A DNA stretch of 64,000 nucleotides from CAZOOK01 sp964581385 (GTDB lineage Bacteria > Pseudomonadota > Gammaproteobacteria > Nevskiales > Nevskiaceae), in the NCBI GenBank assembly GCA_964581385.1, contig CAZOOK010000003.1, forward strand, positions 124,001-188,000, written 5' to 3'. Made by a program: the position numbers and the translations under genes. The notes beneath the pieces were generated by a model that saw only the letters and a list, made by a program, of their open reading frames with translations, was not told the DNA's origin and ran no database searches. Shown in pieces: positions 35,043 to 44,118 of this stretch (the first letter of the stretch is position 1; the number at the start of each line of letters is the position of its first letter).

Positions 35043-35314
35043 TAGGGTCTGTTGACCATGACTTTGATCGCTGCGACGGGTCCTGGGAACGCCCAGCGCA
35101 AGGAACGGGCGACGTGGCGTACTGGATGTGCGCGAGGAGTCCGTGACGTGGCGATGGGCGCTCCCAGGACCCGTCCCGTTGGGTTGCGCCCAAAACGGCG
35201 CCGGCCGGCGTTGCGGACCTTGACCATGGAACCACCATGCCCCGCGGTCCGCGTCTTGGCCAGCGCCGTTTTGGGCAGCAACGCAGCGATCAAAGTCATG
35301 GTTAACAGACCCTA
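35043..35314 (-). repeat. Structured repeat element, copy E1 (three-stem fold)
   Basis: A 272-base element with 31-base terminal inverted repeats (35,045-35,075 and 35,282-35,312; one mismatch) flanked by TA on both sides. Inside are a second stem (35,077-35,095 with 35,155-35,173) and a third, GC-rich arm (35,184-35,206 with 35,258-35,281, capped by 35,213-35,219 with 35,246-35,252). Related in reverse orientation to 36,079-36,347. It exactly fills the space between the ccmA start and the stop codon of the barrel gene. No transposase is encoded. Confidence 0.85.
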
Positions 35315-35953
35315 GAACTTGAAATCCTTTTCGAGACTGGCGAATACGCCGTTGCCGCTGTCGTGCGCGTTGGCGCGCGAAAATCCGGCGCTGATCGCGA
35401 TATCGCGCCGCGCTTGCCAGCGCGCGCCGAGGGTGAGGAAGTTGCCGTCGTCGCCGATCCAGTCGCCCTGCAAGCTGACCTGCTGTGTCAACCAGTAGTT
35501 GACGCCGAGCATCGCATGTTCGCCGTAGCTGTCGTGAGTCGCGCCCAGATAACCGCCCCATTTACCAAGGTATGCGCTGCCGACGACGTATGGCTGACTG
35601 CGGAACGAACGCACACCGACGTTGGCAAAGCCTGCCGCGAATGCGTATGGCTTGCCGACTGGGGCGAATTGCACGCTGCCCTCGGGACGCGCGCTCAGGC
35701 CGTCAGTCAACCGCGCGGTGATGCCCAGCGACAGATAGCGGGTGTAGTTGTAATCGGCGGTGGCGAATAACGAAGAAGAGGAATCCGATCCCCCAGACGA
35801 GCCGCTATCTCCGGACAGTACCGTAGTCAGCCGTCGAGGTTGCAGGGTTCCGGCAACTGGCACGGTGAACAGGCTGTCGGCGAGTACGGAAGTGGATAAT
35901 GCGCTGAAAGCTACGGCAGCCAACAGTGACCTCGGAAAGCGATGTTTCATCAT
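35312..35953 (-). CDS. Outer-membrane beta-barrel-like protein
   Basis: A 213-residue protein with a signal peptide (SLLAAVAFSALSTSVLAD), a Ser/Gly-rich linker (GDSGSSGGSDSSSS) and alternating amphipathic strands ending in KDFKF, the aromatic C-terminus expected of outer-membrane barrels. It may be an eight-stranded barrel. I cannot assign a family. Its TAG stop is formed by the end of repeat E1, and it lies between E1 and E2, which are inverted to each other. Confidence 0.65.
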   Translation of the reverse strand: MMKHRFPRSLLAAVAFSALSTSVLADSLFTVPVAGTLQPRRLTTVLSGDSGSSGGSDSSSSLFATADYNYTRYLSLGITARLTDGLSARPEGSVQFAPVGKPYAFAAGFANVGVRSFRSQPYVVGSAYLGKWGGYLGATHDSYGEHAMLGVNYWLTQQVSLQGDWIGDDGNFLTLGARWQARRDIAISAGFSRANAHDSGNGVFASLEKDFKF

Positions 35954-36078
35954 GATCAGAAGTTAAGGAACAAAGAAGATTGGTCGGAACGGATCCGCGT
36001 ACCGCCGGTGACGGGGAACGCGCCGGATGGCCCAGCTGCTGCCGAGTCTCGGATTATTTTAAGTGATCGCGGCGCTTA

Positions 36079-36347
36079 GAGCGTGTTATGCACTTCTGTG
36101 ATCGCCGCGTTGCTGCCCAAAAGGGCGTCGGCCAAGGCGCGGTCCGCAGGGCATGGTGGTTCCATGTCCAAGGACTGCAACGCCGGCCGTCGCCCTTTTG
36201 GGCGCAACCCGAAGGGACGGCCCCTGAGCGGGTGCAGCGCCGCGTCATGGGCTCCTTACGTACTATCAAGTACGCTGCGTCGCCCATTCCTTGCGCTGCA
36301 CCCGCTCAGGGGTCGTCGCAGCGACCACAGAAGTGCATAACACGCTC
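36079..36347 (+). repeat. Structured repeat element, copy E2 (three-stem fold)
   Basis: A 269-base element homologous end to end with E1 in reverse orientation. Outer stem 36,079-36,109 with 36,317-36,347 (two mismatches); second stem 36,218-36,239 with 36,294-36,315; third arm 36,110-36,133 with 36,185-36,207. The central sequence around GGCATGGTGGTTCCATG is shared with E1, whereas the two outer stems differ in sequence but keep pairing. It lies upstream of folD and may influence its leader. Confidence 0.85.
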
Positions 36348-36390
36348 CAGCAAGTAAAATGTCTGCTCGATCCATTCCGGAACCGCCCGC

Positions 36391-37254
36391 TTGACCGCCC
36401 AACTGATCGATGGCAAGGCCGTCGCTGCAAGCGTCCATGAACGCGTCCGCGACGCCGTGCAGGCACGTCTCGCTTCCGGCCGGCGCGCGCCCGCATTGGC
36501 GACTGTACTGGTTGGTTCCGATCCGGCTTCCGAGATTTATGTCCGCAACAAGCGCCGCACTTGCGATGCCGTAGGTGTCCGCTCGGTTCCATTGCAACTG
36601 GATGCGGACGTTACTCAGACACAATTGCTCACCGAGATCGACCGGCTCAATGCCGACGACGCCATCGACGGCATCCTCGTACAGTTGCCACTCCCCAAGC
36701 AGATTGACGCAACCACGGTCATCGAGCGTATTCGGACGGACAAGGATGTCGATGGCTTCCATCCCTATAATCTGGGCCGTCTCGCGCAGCGCCTGCCCGC
36801 GCTGCGTCCGTGCACACCGTTCGGGGTTATCGAGCTATTGAAAGCCACCGGCGAAACTTTTCACGGCAAGCGTGCGCTGGTGGTCGGTGCGAGCAATCAC
36901 GTCGGCCGGCCGATGGCGCTGGAACTGCTGCTCGCCGGCGCGACGACGACCGTCGCGCACCGCTTCACGCGCGATCTGGATGCGGAGGTGGCGCGCGCCG
37001 AACTGCTGGTAGTCGCGGTCGGCAAACCAGGTTTCGTCCACGGCGAATGGGTGCGCCCCGGCGCAACGGTGATCGATATCGGCATCAATCGTCTTGCCGA
37101 TGGCAAAGTGGTCGGCGATGTCGGCTTCGCCGCCGCACGCGAGCGCGCAGCGTTCATCACGCCGGTACCTGGTGGTGTCGGACCGATGACAGTGGCGATG
37201 CTGATGCAGAACACGCTGACCGCGGCCGAGCGGCGTGAAGCACAGGGAAAATAA
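36391..37254 (+). CDS. folD: Methylenetetrahydrofolate dehydrogenase/cyclohydrolase
   Basis: A 287-residue bifunctional enzyme that interconverts 5,10-methylene-, methenyl- and 10-formyl-tetrahydrofolate. Signatures: VLVGSDPASEIYVRNKRRTCDAVG with the catalytic Lys-containing YVxxK motif, DGILVQLPLPKQID, DKDVDGFHPYNLGRL, RALVVGASNHVGRPMALELL for NADP, and FITPVPGGVGPMTVAMLMQNT at the end. The start appears to be a TTG giving MTAQLIDGK, about 45 bases after repeat E2. The SDR gene on the other strand is convergent. Confidence 0.93.
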   Translation: MTAQLIDGKAVAASVHERVRDAVQARLASGRRAPALATVLVGSDPASEIYVRNKRRTCDAVGVRSVPLQLDADVTQTQLLTEIDRLNADDAIDGILVQLPLPKQIDATTVIERIRTDKDVDGFHPYNLGRLAQRLPALRPCTPFGVIELLKATGETFHGKRALVVGASNHVGRPMALELLLAGATTTVAHRFTRDLDAEVARAELLVVAVGKPGFVHGEWVRPGATVIDIGINRLADGKVVGDVGFAAARERAAFITPVPGGVGPMTVAMLMQNTLTAAERREAQGK

Positions 37255-37305
37255 CGCGGCTGTCGACAGTCCGGCATCGCGCTGCCGGATGCACATCGAC
37301 AATTC

Positions 37306-38136
37306 TCAACGCCGGCTGTCGAGCATCTTCGATGCGCCGGACAGCCGCGGATGGAAACGAAGCAGGCTGACGACCTTCAGCAGCAGATTCCAGTAACCCG
37401 TCGGCATCAGGCGCTGAATACGATCGAGCCAGCGCGCGTCCGCGCCGATAACGACGCGAAACTGGCCGCGCTCAATACCCCGGACCATCGCTTCGGCGGC
37501 ATCCTGCGACGAAGTCAACGCCAGTCGATTGGCGCCCCCATCCGTCAGCATTCCAGGAGCTGCGCCGATCGGCGTCTTGATGCCACCCGGAAATACTGCG
37601 ACGACGCGCACTCCGGTGCCGCCCAGCTCCGCACGTAACACTTCGCAGAACCCCCGCACCGCGAACTTCGAAGAAGCGTAGGCACCCATGCGCGGAAACC
37701 CGACCAGTCCATACAGGCTGGCGACGTTGACGATGACACCGTCACCCTGCTCGATCAGTTTCGGCAGAAAAGCCTTGGTCCCGTAGACGACGCCCCAGAA
37801 ATTGATATTCATGACGCGTTCAAAATCCGCGTACTCGATATCGGCGATGCGTTGCGCGCGCGCGATGCCGGCGTTGTTGATGACGACGTGCACGGCGCCG
37901 TAATGACGATGAACATCCGCGGCGAATGCCGCCACCGCTTCGCGATTGGCGACATCGAGCGTACTCAGCATGGGATTGCCCGGCAGTTTCGCCGCTGCGG
38001 CTTTCAAGCCGTCGCCATTGACATCGGCGAGCGCCAGACGGCATCCCTTCGCAGCAAGGATCTTCGCCAGCTCGAAGCCGATCCCTGAGGCCGCGCCGGT
38101 AACGACAACGACCTTGCCTTCGAGTTTGTACGACAT
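37306..38136 (-). CDS. Short-chain dehydrogenase/reductase
   Basis: A 276-residue Rossmann enzyme with TGAASGIG at residues 13-20, NNAG at 87-90, and the catalytic Ser140, Tyr153 and Lys157 (YASSK). Asp39 after the second strand (ALADVN) suggests NAD(H) rather than NADP(H). It lies 48 bases downstream of the acyl-CoA dehydrogenase on the same strand, so the two probably share a transcript and act on the same lipid-like substrate. The substrate is not evident. Confidence 0.88.
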   Translation of the reverse strand: MSYKLEGKVVVVTGAASGIGFELAKILAAKGCRLALADVNGDGLKAAAAKLPGNPMLSTLDVANREAVAAFAADVHRHYGAVHVVINNAGIARAQRIADIEYADFERVMNINFWGVVYGTKAFLPKLIEQGDGVIVNVASLYGLVGFPRMGAYASSKFAVRGFCEVLRAELGGTGVRVVAVFPGGIKTPIGAAPGMLTDGGANRLALTSSQDAAEAMVRGIERGQFRVVIGADARWLDRIQRLMPTGYWNLLLKVVSLLRFHPRLSGASKMLDSRR

Positions 38137-38184
38137 GTCTCCCCCCGGCGCGACTTTTCGCCGACAACATAAAATTGATTTCGA

Positions 38185-39345
38185 TTATGCGGCGCGGCGC
38201 CGTCCGCTGTATCCCAACCGCTTGGCTATGATACCGAGCATGATTTCGTCAGCGCCACCACCGATCGACTGGAGACGCAGGTCGCGATAAAACCGCGCCA
38301 CCGGACTCTCCCACATATACCCTTGCGCACCCCAGTATTGCAGGCAAGAATCAGTGACTTCGCGTGCCAGGCGCGCCGTCTTCAGTTTAGCCATCGAGCA
38401 CAACAGCGAGGCATCCTCGCCGCCGACATGCAGCTGTGTTGCTCGGTAGACCAGCGCGCGCGCCGCTTCGATCTCCGTCTTCAACTCGGACAGGCGGAAC
38501 TGCACCACCTGGTTATCGATGATCGCCTGTCCAAACGCTGTGCGATCGCGCGTATAAGTGACCGTGTCGGCAACGATGCGGTCGAGCACGACAAGAATGC
38601 TGGCCGACAGAAACAGCCGCTCTTCCTGGAATTGGTGCATCTGGTAGAAGAATCCCTTTCCCTCATCGCCGATGCGGTTGCGCACCGGTACGCGGACATC
38701 GTTGAAATGGATCACCGTGGTATCGCTGGCGTGCTGCCCCAGCTTCTCGAGTCGCTGGTCCCGGGTCACACCCGCGGCATCAAGCGGCACGACAATCAGG
38801 CTCTTGTTACCGTGTCGCTCATCGCCCCCAGTGTTGACCAGTGTGCAGGCCCAGTCTGCTTGAGCGCCGCCGGTAACCCACGTCTTGGTACCGGAAATCA
38901 CATAGTCATCGCCGTCACGGCGCGCGGTCGTCTTGATTGCCGCCACGTCGCTGCCGGCACCGGGCTCCGTAATCGCGATTGCCGCCACCTGCTCACCAGC
39001 AATCGCCGGCCTCAGGTAAGTCTTTCTGACGTAGTCCGAACCAAAACGCGCCAGTGCGGGAGTCGCCATGTCGGTCTGGATGCCAATCGCCATCGGCAGC
39101 GCACCGCACGCGCAATGACCGAGGGCTTCGGCGAACGCGACCTGGTATGAATAATCGAGTCCCAGTCCGCCGTCTTCGACCGGCTTGTTGATCCCGAGCA
39201 GACCTAGACCGCCCATTTTGCGAAGAACTTCGTGCGCCGGCCAAATCCCTGCTCGTTCCCACTCCGAAACATGCGGATTCAGTTCTTCCTCGACAAAACG
39301 TTTGGTCGTTTCAAATAACTGATGATGCTCGTTGGTGAAATTCAT
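38185..39345 (-). CDS. Acyl-CoA dehydrogenase (citronellyl-CoA/long-chain type)
   Basis: A 386-residue flavoenzyme of full ACAD length with ITEPGAGSDVAAIKTTA and ISGTKTWVTGGAQADW in the middle domain and RDRTAFGQAIIDNQVVQF in the C-terminal domain. Where MCAD-type enzymes carry the catalytic Glu of EGT, this protein has SIGGGADEIMLGI, so the base must lie elsewhere, as in the citronellyl-CoA (AtuD) and isovaleryl-type branches. Branched or terpenoid acyl-CoA substrates are therefore plausible. It is followed by the SDR gene and preceded by a 570-base gap. Confidence 0.88.
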   Translation of the reverse strand: MNFTNEHHQLFETTKRFVEEELNPHVSEWERAGIWPAHEVLRKMGGLGLLGINKPVEDGGLGLDYSYQVAFAEALGHCACGALPMAIGIQTDMATPALARFGSDYVRKTYLRPAIAGEQVAAIAITEPGAGSDVAAIKTTARRDGDDYVISGTKTWVTGGAQADWACTLVNTGGDERHGNKSLIVVPLDAAGVTRDQRLEKLGQHASDTTVIHFNDVRVPVRNRIGDEGKGFFYQMHQFQEERLFLSASILVVLDRIVADTVTYTRDRTAFGQAIIDNQVVQFRLSELKTEIEAARALVYRATQLHVGGEDASLLCSMAKLKTARLAREVTDSCLQYWGAQGYMWESPVARFYRDLRLQSIGGGADEIMLGIIAKRLGYSGRRRAA

Positions 39346-39915
39346 GATGATCGCAACGCTGCGCAGCGAACCTCGCAGCGAAGCGGATTCCTTTGAAGTG
39401 GGAGATGAAGCGGGTGATGGAAAAAGATCGGCGGATCCGAGCTTCGGAATATTCCGTTATCGCGGGCGAAGTGGGGAACGCCAGGGCATGGCATAGCCCT
39501 ATCCCGAAAACCCTCGACTCGAACAAGCAATCAGATCCCCCGGCACTCTCTGAGCGGAAAGCGGCGCGACGAAAATAGCCGTCGCCTGCCCTTCCTTGGA
39601 GCCGATCCCGATGGAACACCGCATGCGGCCTTCCCCCGGCCGGCGTGCGCAAACAGTCATAATTTAACGGCGCGCCGCGAGAGTGCCCCTACGGTCTCTC
39701 GACAGTAACGTGGCACGACTCCCTACGCGTGATTCGACCCTATCGCATTGTGCAAAGTTTCGCAGCGAGCGAATCGATCGAATCAGGCCGCCGCATGCCG
39801 CGATCTTACCGGCTTTTAATGACATAACGGTTGATGCGTCGCAATAATCTTTCGTCGCAGCCGGATACTTCGCGATGCATTTTTCAAACCTGAGGTTACT
39901 GTCGAACAAGGCACT
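39346..39915. other. Intergenic region, 570 bases, no gene seen
   Basis: Lies between the Ntn-acylase stop and the acyl-CoA dehydrogenase start, both on the minus strand. Several short open frames are present but none has family resemblance or a Shine-Dalgarno element. It presumably holds the promoter of the dehydrogenase-SDR pair. No strong palindrome or RNA gene was recognised. Confidence 0.5.
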
Positions 39916-42900
39916 TCAATGGATTTCCACCACCTGCTGAAAAGTCGGCCGGTTGATCCACGGCATCGCTGGATCGGCGAGCAGGCTGAAGTCCTGGAAT
40001 TCGATCTCGTCATACTGTTCGACGGTCGCGTTCGTCTTGCCCATCGCATTCGGAAGCTCGCGGCCGCTCCAGCGTGTGTGATTATTCCACCCGCCGAGAT
40101 CGGTCAGCGCCAGATCGAGAGCACTTAATACCGCGGTGCGGCAGTCATCAAACACGCCCGTACCGGCGCACAACAGTGCGCGATAGTCAGTATGACCGGG
40201 CGTGTTTAGCGTGGTCTGCAGCATGCGGTACATGATCTGGTACCAGCCGAACTCGTAGGCAGAGCCCTGAGCCCGCGGTGCGTCGTAGCGGCAAAGGATG
40301 ACGTTACTCGAACAACTGGTTAAACCGTAAGCGTCGGGATCGGGGGCAAGCGCCGCCAGTTGCGACGTCATGGTATCCATCAGATGCAGGTACCAGGCAT
40401 CCATCAGCACGACTTGCTCGCGCGAATCGTATTTGCCGTCACCGTCGCGATCGCGCCGCCATGCGCCGAGCCCCGGCTGTCCGCTGATCCATGCGCTGGA
40501 ACCGTCATCGATCCATTGCTGCATCGAATCGACGATCTGCTGCTGCGTACTCGTCAAGGTCCCCGCCTGCATCATGCGTAGCAGCAGCGGCAGCAGTTCC
40601 TGCCCGCGCAAGTCGGTATAGCCCGCGTCGCCCATGATTTCGACGACGTTGGCAAAGTCGAATTTGCGGTTCGCCGCCAGGAAGGCATCGAAGCGCGGTT
40701 TCTCGGTGTCGACACGATGGATTGCCGCCCAGCCGGCGCGATTATCCGCCGCCCACCAGCCTTTCGCCGGCGAATTGTTCCAGCTCAGAATGTAACCCTT
40801 GGCCGGATTCAAATCCTGTGGATGCGAAGCCAGCGGCAGAAAGTTCTGCCATTCATAATAACCGCCGTTCAGCGGGCCACCGTTTTGCGCAACCGGCGTG
40901 ACGCGTCCCGGATACGAAACGCTGCCGCCGTAGGTTGAAAAAAATTCCGCGGTAAGCGCACGGTCGTTGGCCCATTCGTAGCGCCCGTCGCCCCATACCG
41001 GCAGATCGGGCGATTGCGCCGCCGCGCGCAGCGGCAACAAACCGCTCTGTACATAGCCGACGTCTGTGCTATCAACGTAAAGCCAGTTGAACGTGCCGGT
41101 AACGCCATTGAACAACTGCTGGAAGCGCTGCGCGCCATATGCGGATGATGTCGCCGTCAGCGCGAACGGCACCGTCGTGTCCAACTCGCCGAAGAACGTC
41201 GAGCGCTGCGTTGAGATCACCGCCGGCAAACCATTGACGGTGGCAGTGGCGAATACGGGTCCGTAGTGCGTGCGCAGCACATAACGATCGACCTGCTTTC
41301 TCGCCAGCGGTCCGCTGGAGCCGATCGAAGCCACCGATGGTTTCGCAATCCACTCGTCATGGCGCCGGTACAGTGGCCGGCATTGCATGCCGTTGCCGTC
41401 ACCGACGTCGTACAAATAGCCGTCCGCCTGCGGAAAACCATCCGTGCCGGTATCGCGCGACGCTGGCGAGCCATCGAGATTGCACAGATATGACACGCGC
41501 GTATCGATCAGATCGCTGTCACCAGACGTTGCGCTCCACGCATAGTTGGAGCCGCGCCCAATGAGAATGTACGGCAAATTGGCGAACACGATGCCACGAC
41601 CGTTGAAATCCAGCGCCGTGCCACCGTTCGATTTCAGCGCCACTTCCCATAACAGTTGAGGATCGAAATAACTGGTCTGCGGCCCCATCACGCCGATCGG
41701 ATGCCCGCTTTGCGTGTGCGCGGCCGTCACCGCCATCCAGTTCGACATACTGCCGGGCAACCCTACTCCGGCCCGCCTCAGCGCGCCGCGCAACTGCTCA
41801 TACGGGCTCAGCGCGACGGTTGCGCGCAGCTTCGTCGACCTGGAACCGTGCGCCTTATGGGCGGCAAGCATCGTATGCACGACGCCACGAGCCACCGCGC
41901 CGCTATTTTTTCTCGATGCCACAGTAGGGACGGCATTGGCGGCGACCACCTCTCCGACTACATACGCATTGAACGCCTGGTAGCTACCGACATCCCAGAT
42001 CGCCGCACCGGCCGGCAGCGTCTGCGGGCAGGTCTCATCAAGGCTCGCGGGCGATTGCTGTGCCGAATGATCCGTCGTGCGTGTCGCATCCGGATCATCG
42101 GCGTGGCGGATATCACGCCAGATCTTACAGGCGTTCTCAGGAACGGTGGCGACGCCAGCGGTCACGGTTGGATCGATCTGCTGCAGCAACAATTCGTTGG
42201 TGCTCTCGGAGCCGCCGCCGATCGCGAACAAAGCCTGGATGAAGATCGCGGATGCAACAATGTCGTTGCGCGTGAAATGCGGCGGTGGAAAACCGCCTTG
42301 CTTGAGCAACAGGTATTCAGGTGGCTTCTTATCGGCGTTGACCCCGGACAGGGAGTCGATGTAAGCGTTAATGCCGGCGAGATCAGCGTCGATATCCCCA
42401 AGTATGAAGGTGCCAAAATCACCGAACTTGGCGGCGGAAGCGTCCACCATCTGTGCCAGTTCATCTTCGCTGTACCCCGCGGTCAGCGCGAGTCCGGCGT
42501 CGATGCCGACGAACTCGGGCGCCGCACCGAGAAACTCCGTCAGGCGGCCGCGACCAACGTTGCGGAGCGCATCGAGCAACCACAGCCGGTCCTCGGCCTG
42601 CGCGTAACCGAAGCCGTACATCGCATTGCGGCGATTGTCAGCGGTGACGAAGGGCACACCCCAGCCGTCGCGCTGAATGGTCACGGTGCCGTCGTAGGGC
42701 GTCGCGAGCTTTTCTGTGGAAACCACCTTGTCCGGCGTCAGGCCTTCATTCTTGAAATAATTGCAGGCGAGATCCGACGATGCGCTGTGCTGTGAAATAT
42801 CCACCGGCGGATTGCACGGCGCCGCGCGCAGATTCGGTTGTGCGTAGCTGAGATCGCCGTAAAGCCCGGCCTGATCGGCAAAATTGGGTGGATATTTGGC

Positions 42901-43104
42901 CGGGAATCCCGGCAGTGGCAGGCCGGCGCCCCCCGCAGAGTTGCCATTGTTACCCGCAGGTAGGACGTCAAGAAAGATACTGCCTGCGTTGGCATCGGCA
43001 CCGCTGTCATGGTTCTTGCAGCCCGTCGCGAATTGAGTGAAAAACGTCAGCACCGCGATACCCACGATGCGCGATGCTGCCACACCTTTGTTCATTTTGA
43101 TCAT
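39916..43104 (-). CDS. Penicillin-acylase-family (Ntn-hydrolase) lipoprotein
   Basis: A 1062-residue protein with lipoprotein signal LTFFTQFATGC (Cys29), an alpha-chain region with VTIQRDGWGVPFVTADNRRNAMYGFGYAQAEDRLW, a spacer, and the self-processing site near residue 450, GSMSNWMAV. Family members cleave themselves to expose an N-terminal Ser; here both Ser452 and Ser454 are candidates because the Ser-to-Trp spacing differs by one from the common S-x-x-W pattern. Such acylases hydrolyse amides, including penicillins, acyl-homoserine lactones or bile-acid conjugates. It follows the RND/DUF1302 genes; a role on a conjugated hydrophobic substrate is inferred. Confidence 0.85.
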   Translation of the reverse strand: MIKMNKGVAASRIVGIAVLTFFTQFATGCKNHDSGADANAGSIFLDVLPAGNNGNSAGGAGLPLPGFPAKYPPNFADQAGLYGDLSYAQPNLRAAPCNPPVDISQHSASSDLACNYFKNEGLTPDKVVSTEKLATPYDGTVTIQRDGWGVPFVTADNRRNAMYGFGYAQAEDRLWLLDALRNVGRGRLTEFLGAAPEFVGIDAGLALTAGYSEDELAQMVDASAAKFGDFGTFILGDIDADLAGINAYIDSLSGVNADKKPPEYLLLKQGGFPPPHFTRNDIVASAIFIQALFAIGGGSESTNELLLQQIDPTVTAGVATVPENACKIWRDIRHADDPDATRTTDHSAQQSPASLDETCPQTLPAGAAIWDVGSYQAFNAYVVGEVVAANAVPTVASRKNSGAVARGVVHTMLAAHKAHGSRSTKLRATVALSPYEQLRGALRRAGVGLPGSMSNWMAVTAAHTQSGHPIGVMGPQTSYFDPQLLWEVALKSNGGTALDFNGRGIVFANLPYILIGRGSNYAWSATSGDSDLIDTRVSYLCNLDGSPASRDTGTDGFPQADGYLYDVGDGNGMQCRPLYRRHDEWIAKPSVASIGSSGPLARKQVDRYVLRTHYGPVFATATVNGLPAVISTQRSTFFGELDTTVPFALTATSSAYGAQRFQQLFNGVTGTFNWLYVDSTDVGYVQSGLLPLRAAAQSPDLPVWGDGRYEWANDRALTAEFFSTYGGSVSYPGRVTPVAQNGGPLNGGYYEWQNFLPLASHPQDLNPAKGYILSWNNSPAKGWWAADNRAGWAAIHRVDTEKPRFDAFLAANRKFDFANVVEIMGDAGYTDLRGQELLPLLLRMMQAGTLTSTQQQIVDSMQQWIDDGSSAWISGQPGLGAWRRDRDGDGKYDSREQVVLMDAWYLHLMDTMTSQLAALAPDPDAYGLTSCSSNVILCRYDAPRAQGSAYEFGWYQIMYRMLQTTLNTPGHTDYRALLCAGTGVFDDCRTAVLSALDLALTDLGGWNNHTRWSGRELPNAMGKTNATVEQYDEIEFQDFSLLADPAMPWINRPTFQQVVEIH

Positions 43105-43152
43105 TGCCCGTCTCCCCCCATTCCACCGTGACGAAATCGATGGTTCATTTTT

Positions 43153-44118
43153 TTAACGAAGATCATCGATAACGCCCTCGTTACCGAACAATATGACGCG
43201 GTCATCGGCAACGATCGCGGTAGTTAATGGCGCACGGTCGGACCGCTGCTCCAGCTCGAAATGAAGACCGCTGTCGTGGCTTGTCAGCGTCACGCCGGCG
43301 AGGCCGGTGATCAGGACCGTACCGTCGGCACGCACTTCGATATCGGTCAGCGATTGTCGGGTGCCCGATTCGATTTCGGTCCAGCTTGTGCCACCATCGC
43401 TGCTCCGAAACACATGACCGCTTTGACCAGCCACCAGCAGGCTGCTGTCCGCAAGATGCACGCCCGTCCAAAACGATCCGACGTTGCCCGTCTGAATCGA
43501 TCGCCACGTAATTCCCGCGTCGCCGGAGCGATAGATCAATCCCGCTTCGGCAGCGACAAAAAGCGCACCGTTATCCCCGCCGAAAATCGAATATAGATGG
43601 TGATCTTCATCCCCCTCTGCTTGCAGCCGGAACCTGTGCCAAGTCTGACCACCGTCTTCAGTGCGCGCGGCGACACCGAACAACCCCACCGCGAAGCCAC
43701 GCTGCGCGTCGAGAAAACGGATCGCGAACAGCGGATGATCGCCGTCGATGTCCTCGTGCTGCAGCGTCCACGTTTCACCGCCGTCGTTGCTGTGCAGGAT
43801 CACGCCGTCGTGGCCGGCCGCCCAGCCGAGGCGCGCATCGACGAAAAAAACGGAGTCGAGGAGCGCTTGTGTCGGCACCGCGCGTGCCTGTCGGAATGCA
43901 TGACCGTTGTCATCCGAAAGCAGAATCAGGCCGTGATCACCGACCGCGATGACACGATGTCCGGCATGAGTTGCGGCGAGCATCGGCGCGCGCTGTGGAT
44001 ACTCAACAATCGCCGCGGGCTTCTGCACACTTGTCGCGGCGAGCGCCTTTATCGATAACGTGATGGATATCAGTGCGAACCCCGCGGCGATGTTCCGGAC
44101 CTGTGCCATGTGTGTCAT
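43153..44118 (-). CDS. YCF48-like BNR-repeat periplasmic protein
   Basis: A 321-residue protein with a signal peptide (AAGFALISITLSIKALAA) and a series of propeller blades with the BNR pattern: LLSDDNGHAFRQ, LHSNDGGETWTLQ, ARTEDGGQTWHRF, YRSGDAGITWRSI, FRSSDGGTSWTEI. In many proteobacteria this family is encoded with DUF1302, DUF1329 and an RND protein, as here. The start overlaps the RND stop codon by one base. It may act as a periplasmic partner of the RND transporter. Confidence 0.85.
   Translation of the reverse strand: MTHMAQVRNIAAGFALISITLSIKALAATSVQKPAAIVEYPQRAPMLAATHAGHRVIAVGDHGLILLSDDNGHAFRQARAVPTQALLDSVFFVDARLGWAAGHDGVILHSNDGGETWTLQHEDIDGDHPLFAIRFLDAQRGFAVGLFGVAARTEDGGQTWHRFRLQAEGDEDHHLYSIFGGDNGALFVAAEAGLIYRSGDAGITWRSIQTGNVGSFWTGVHLADSSLLVAGQSGHVFRSSDGGTSWTEIESGTRQSLTDIEVRADGTVLITGLAGVTLTSHDSGLHFELEQRSDRAPLTTAIVADDRVILFGNEGVIDDLR

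Noticed and set aside
35043..35561. N-terminal extension of ccmA through the repeat and the barrel gene
   Set aside because: It would precede the normal CcmA start by about 170 residues of repeat-derived and antisense sequence.
35042..36340. Short open frames inside both structured repeats with similar translations
   Set aside because: The resemblance (for example GHGGSM, FGRNP) follows from DNA homology of the repeats; stems impose the sequence and no Shine-Dalgarno is seen.
41656..42795. A 379-codon plus-strand open frame
   Set aside because: Antisense to the Ntn acylase; composition and lack of motifs show it is a shadow.
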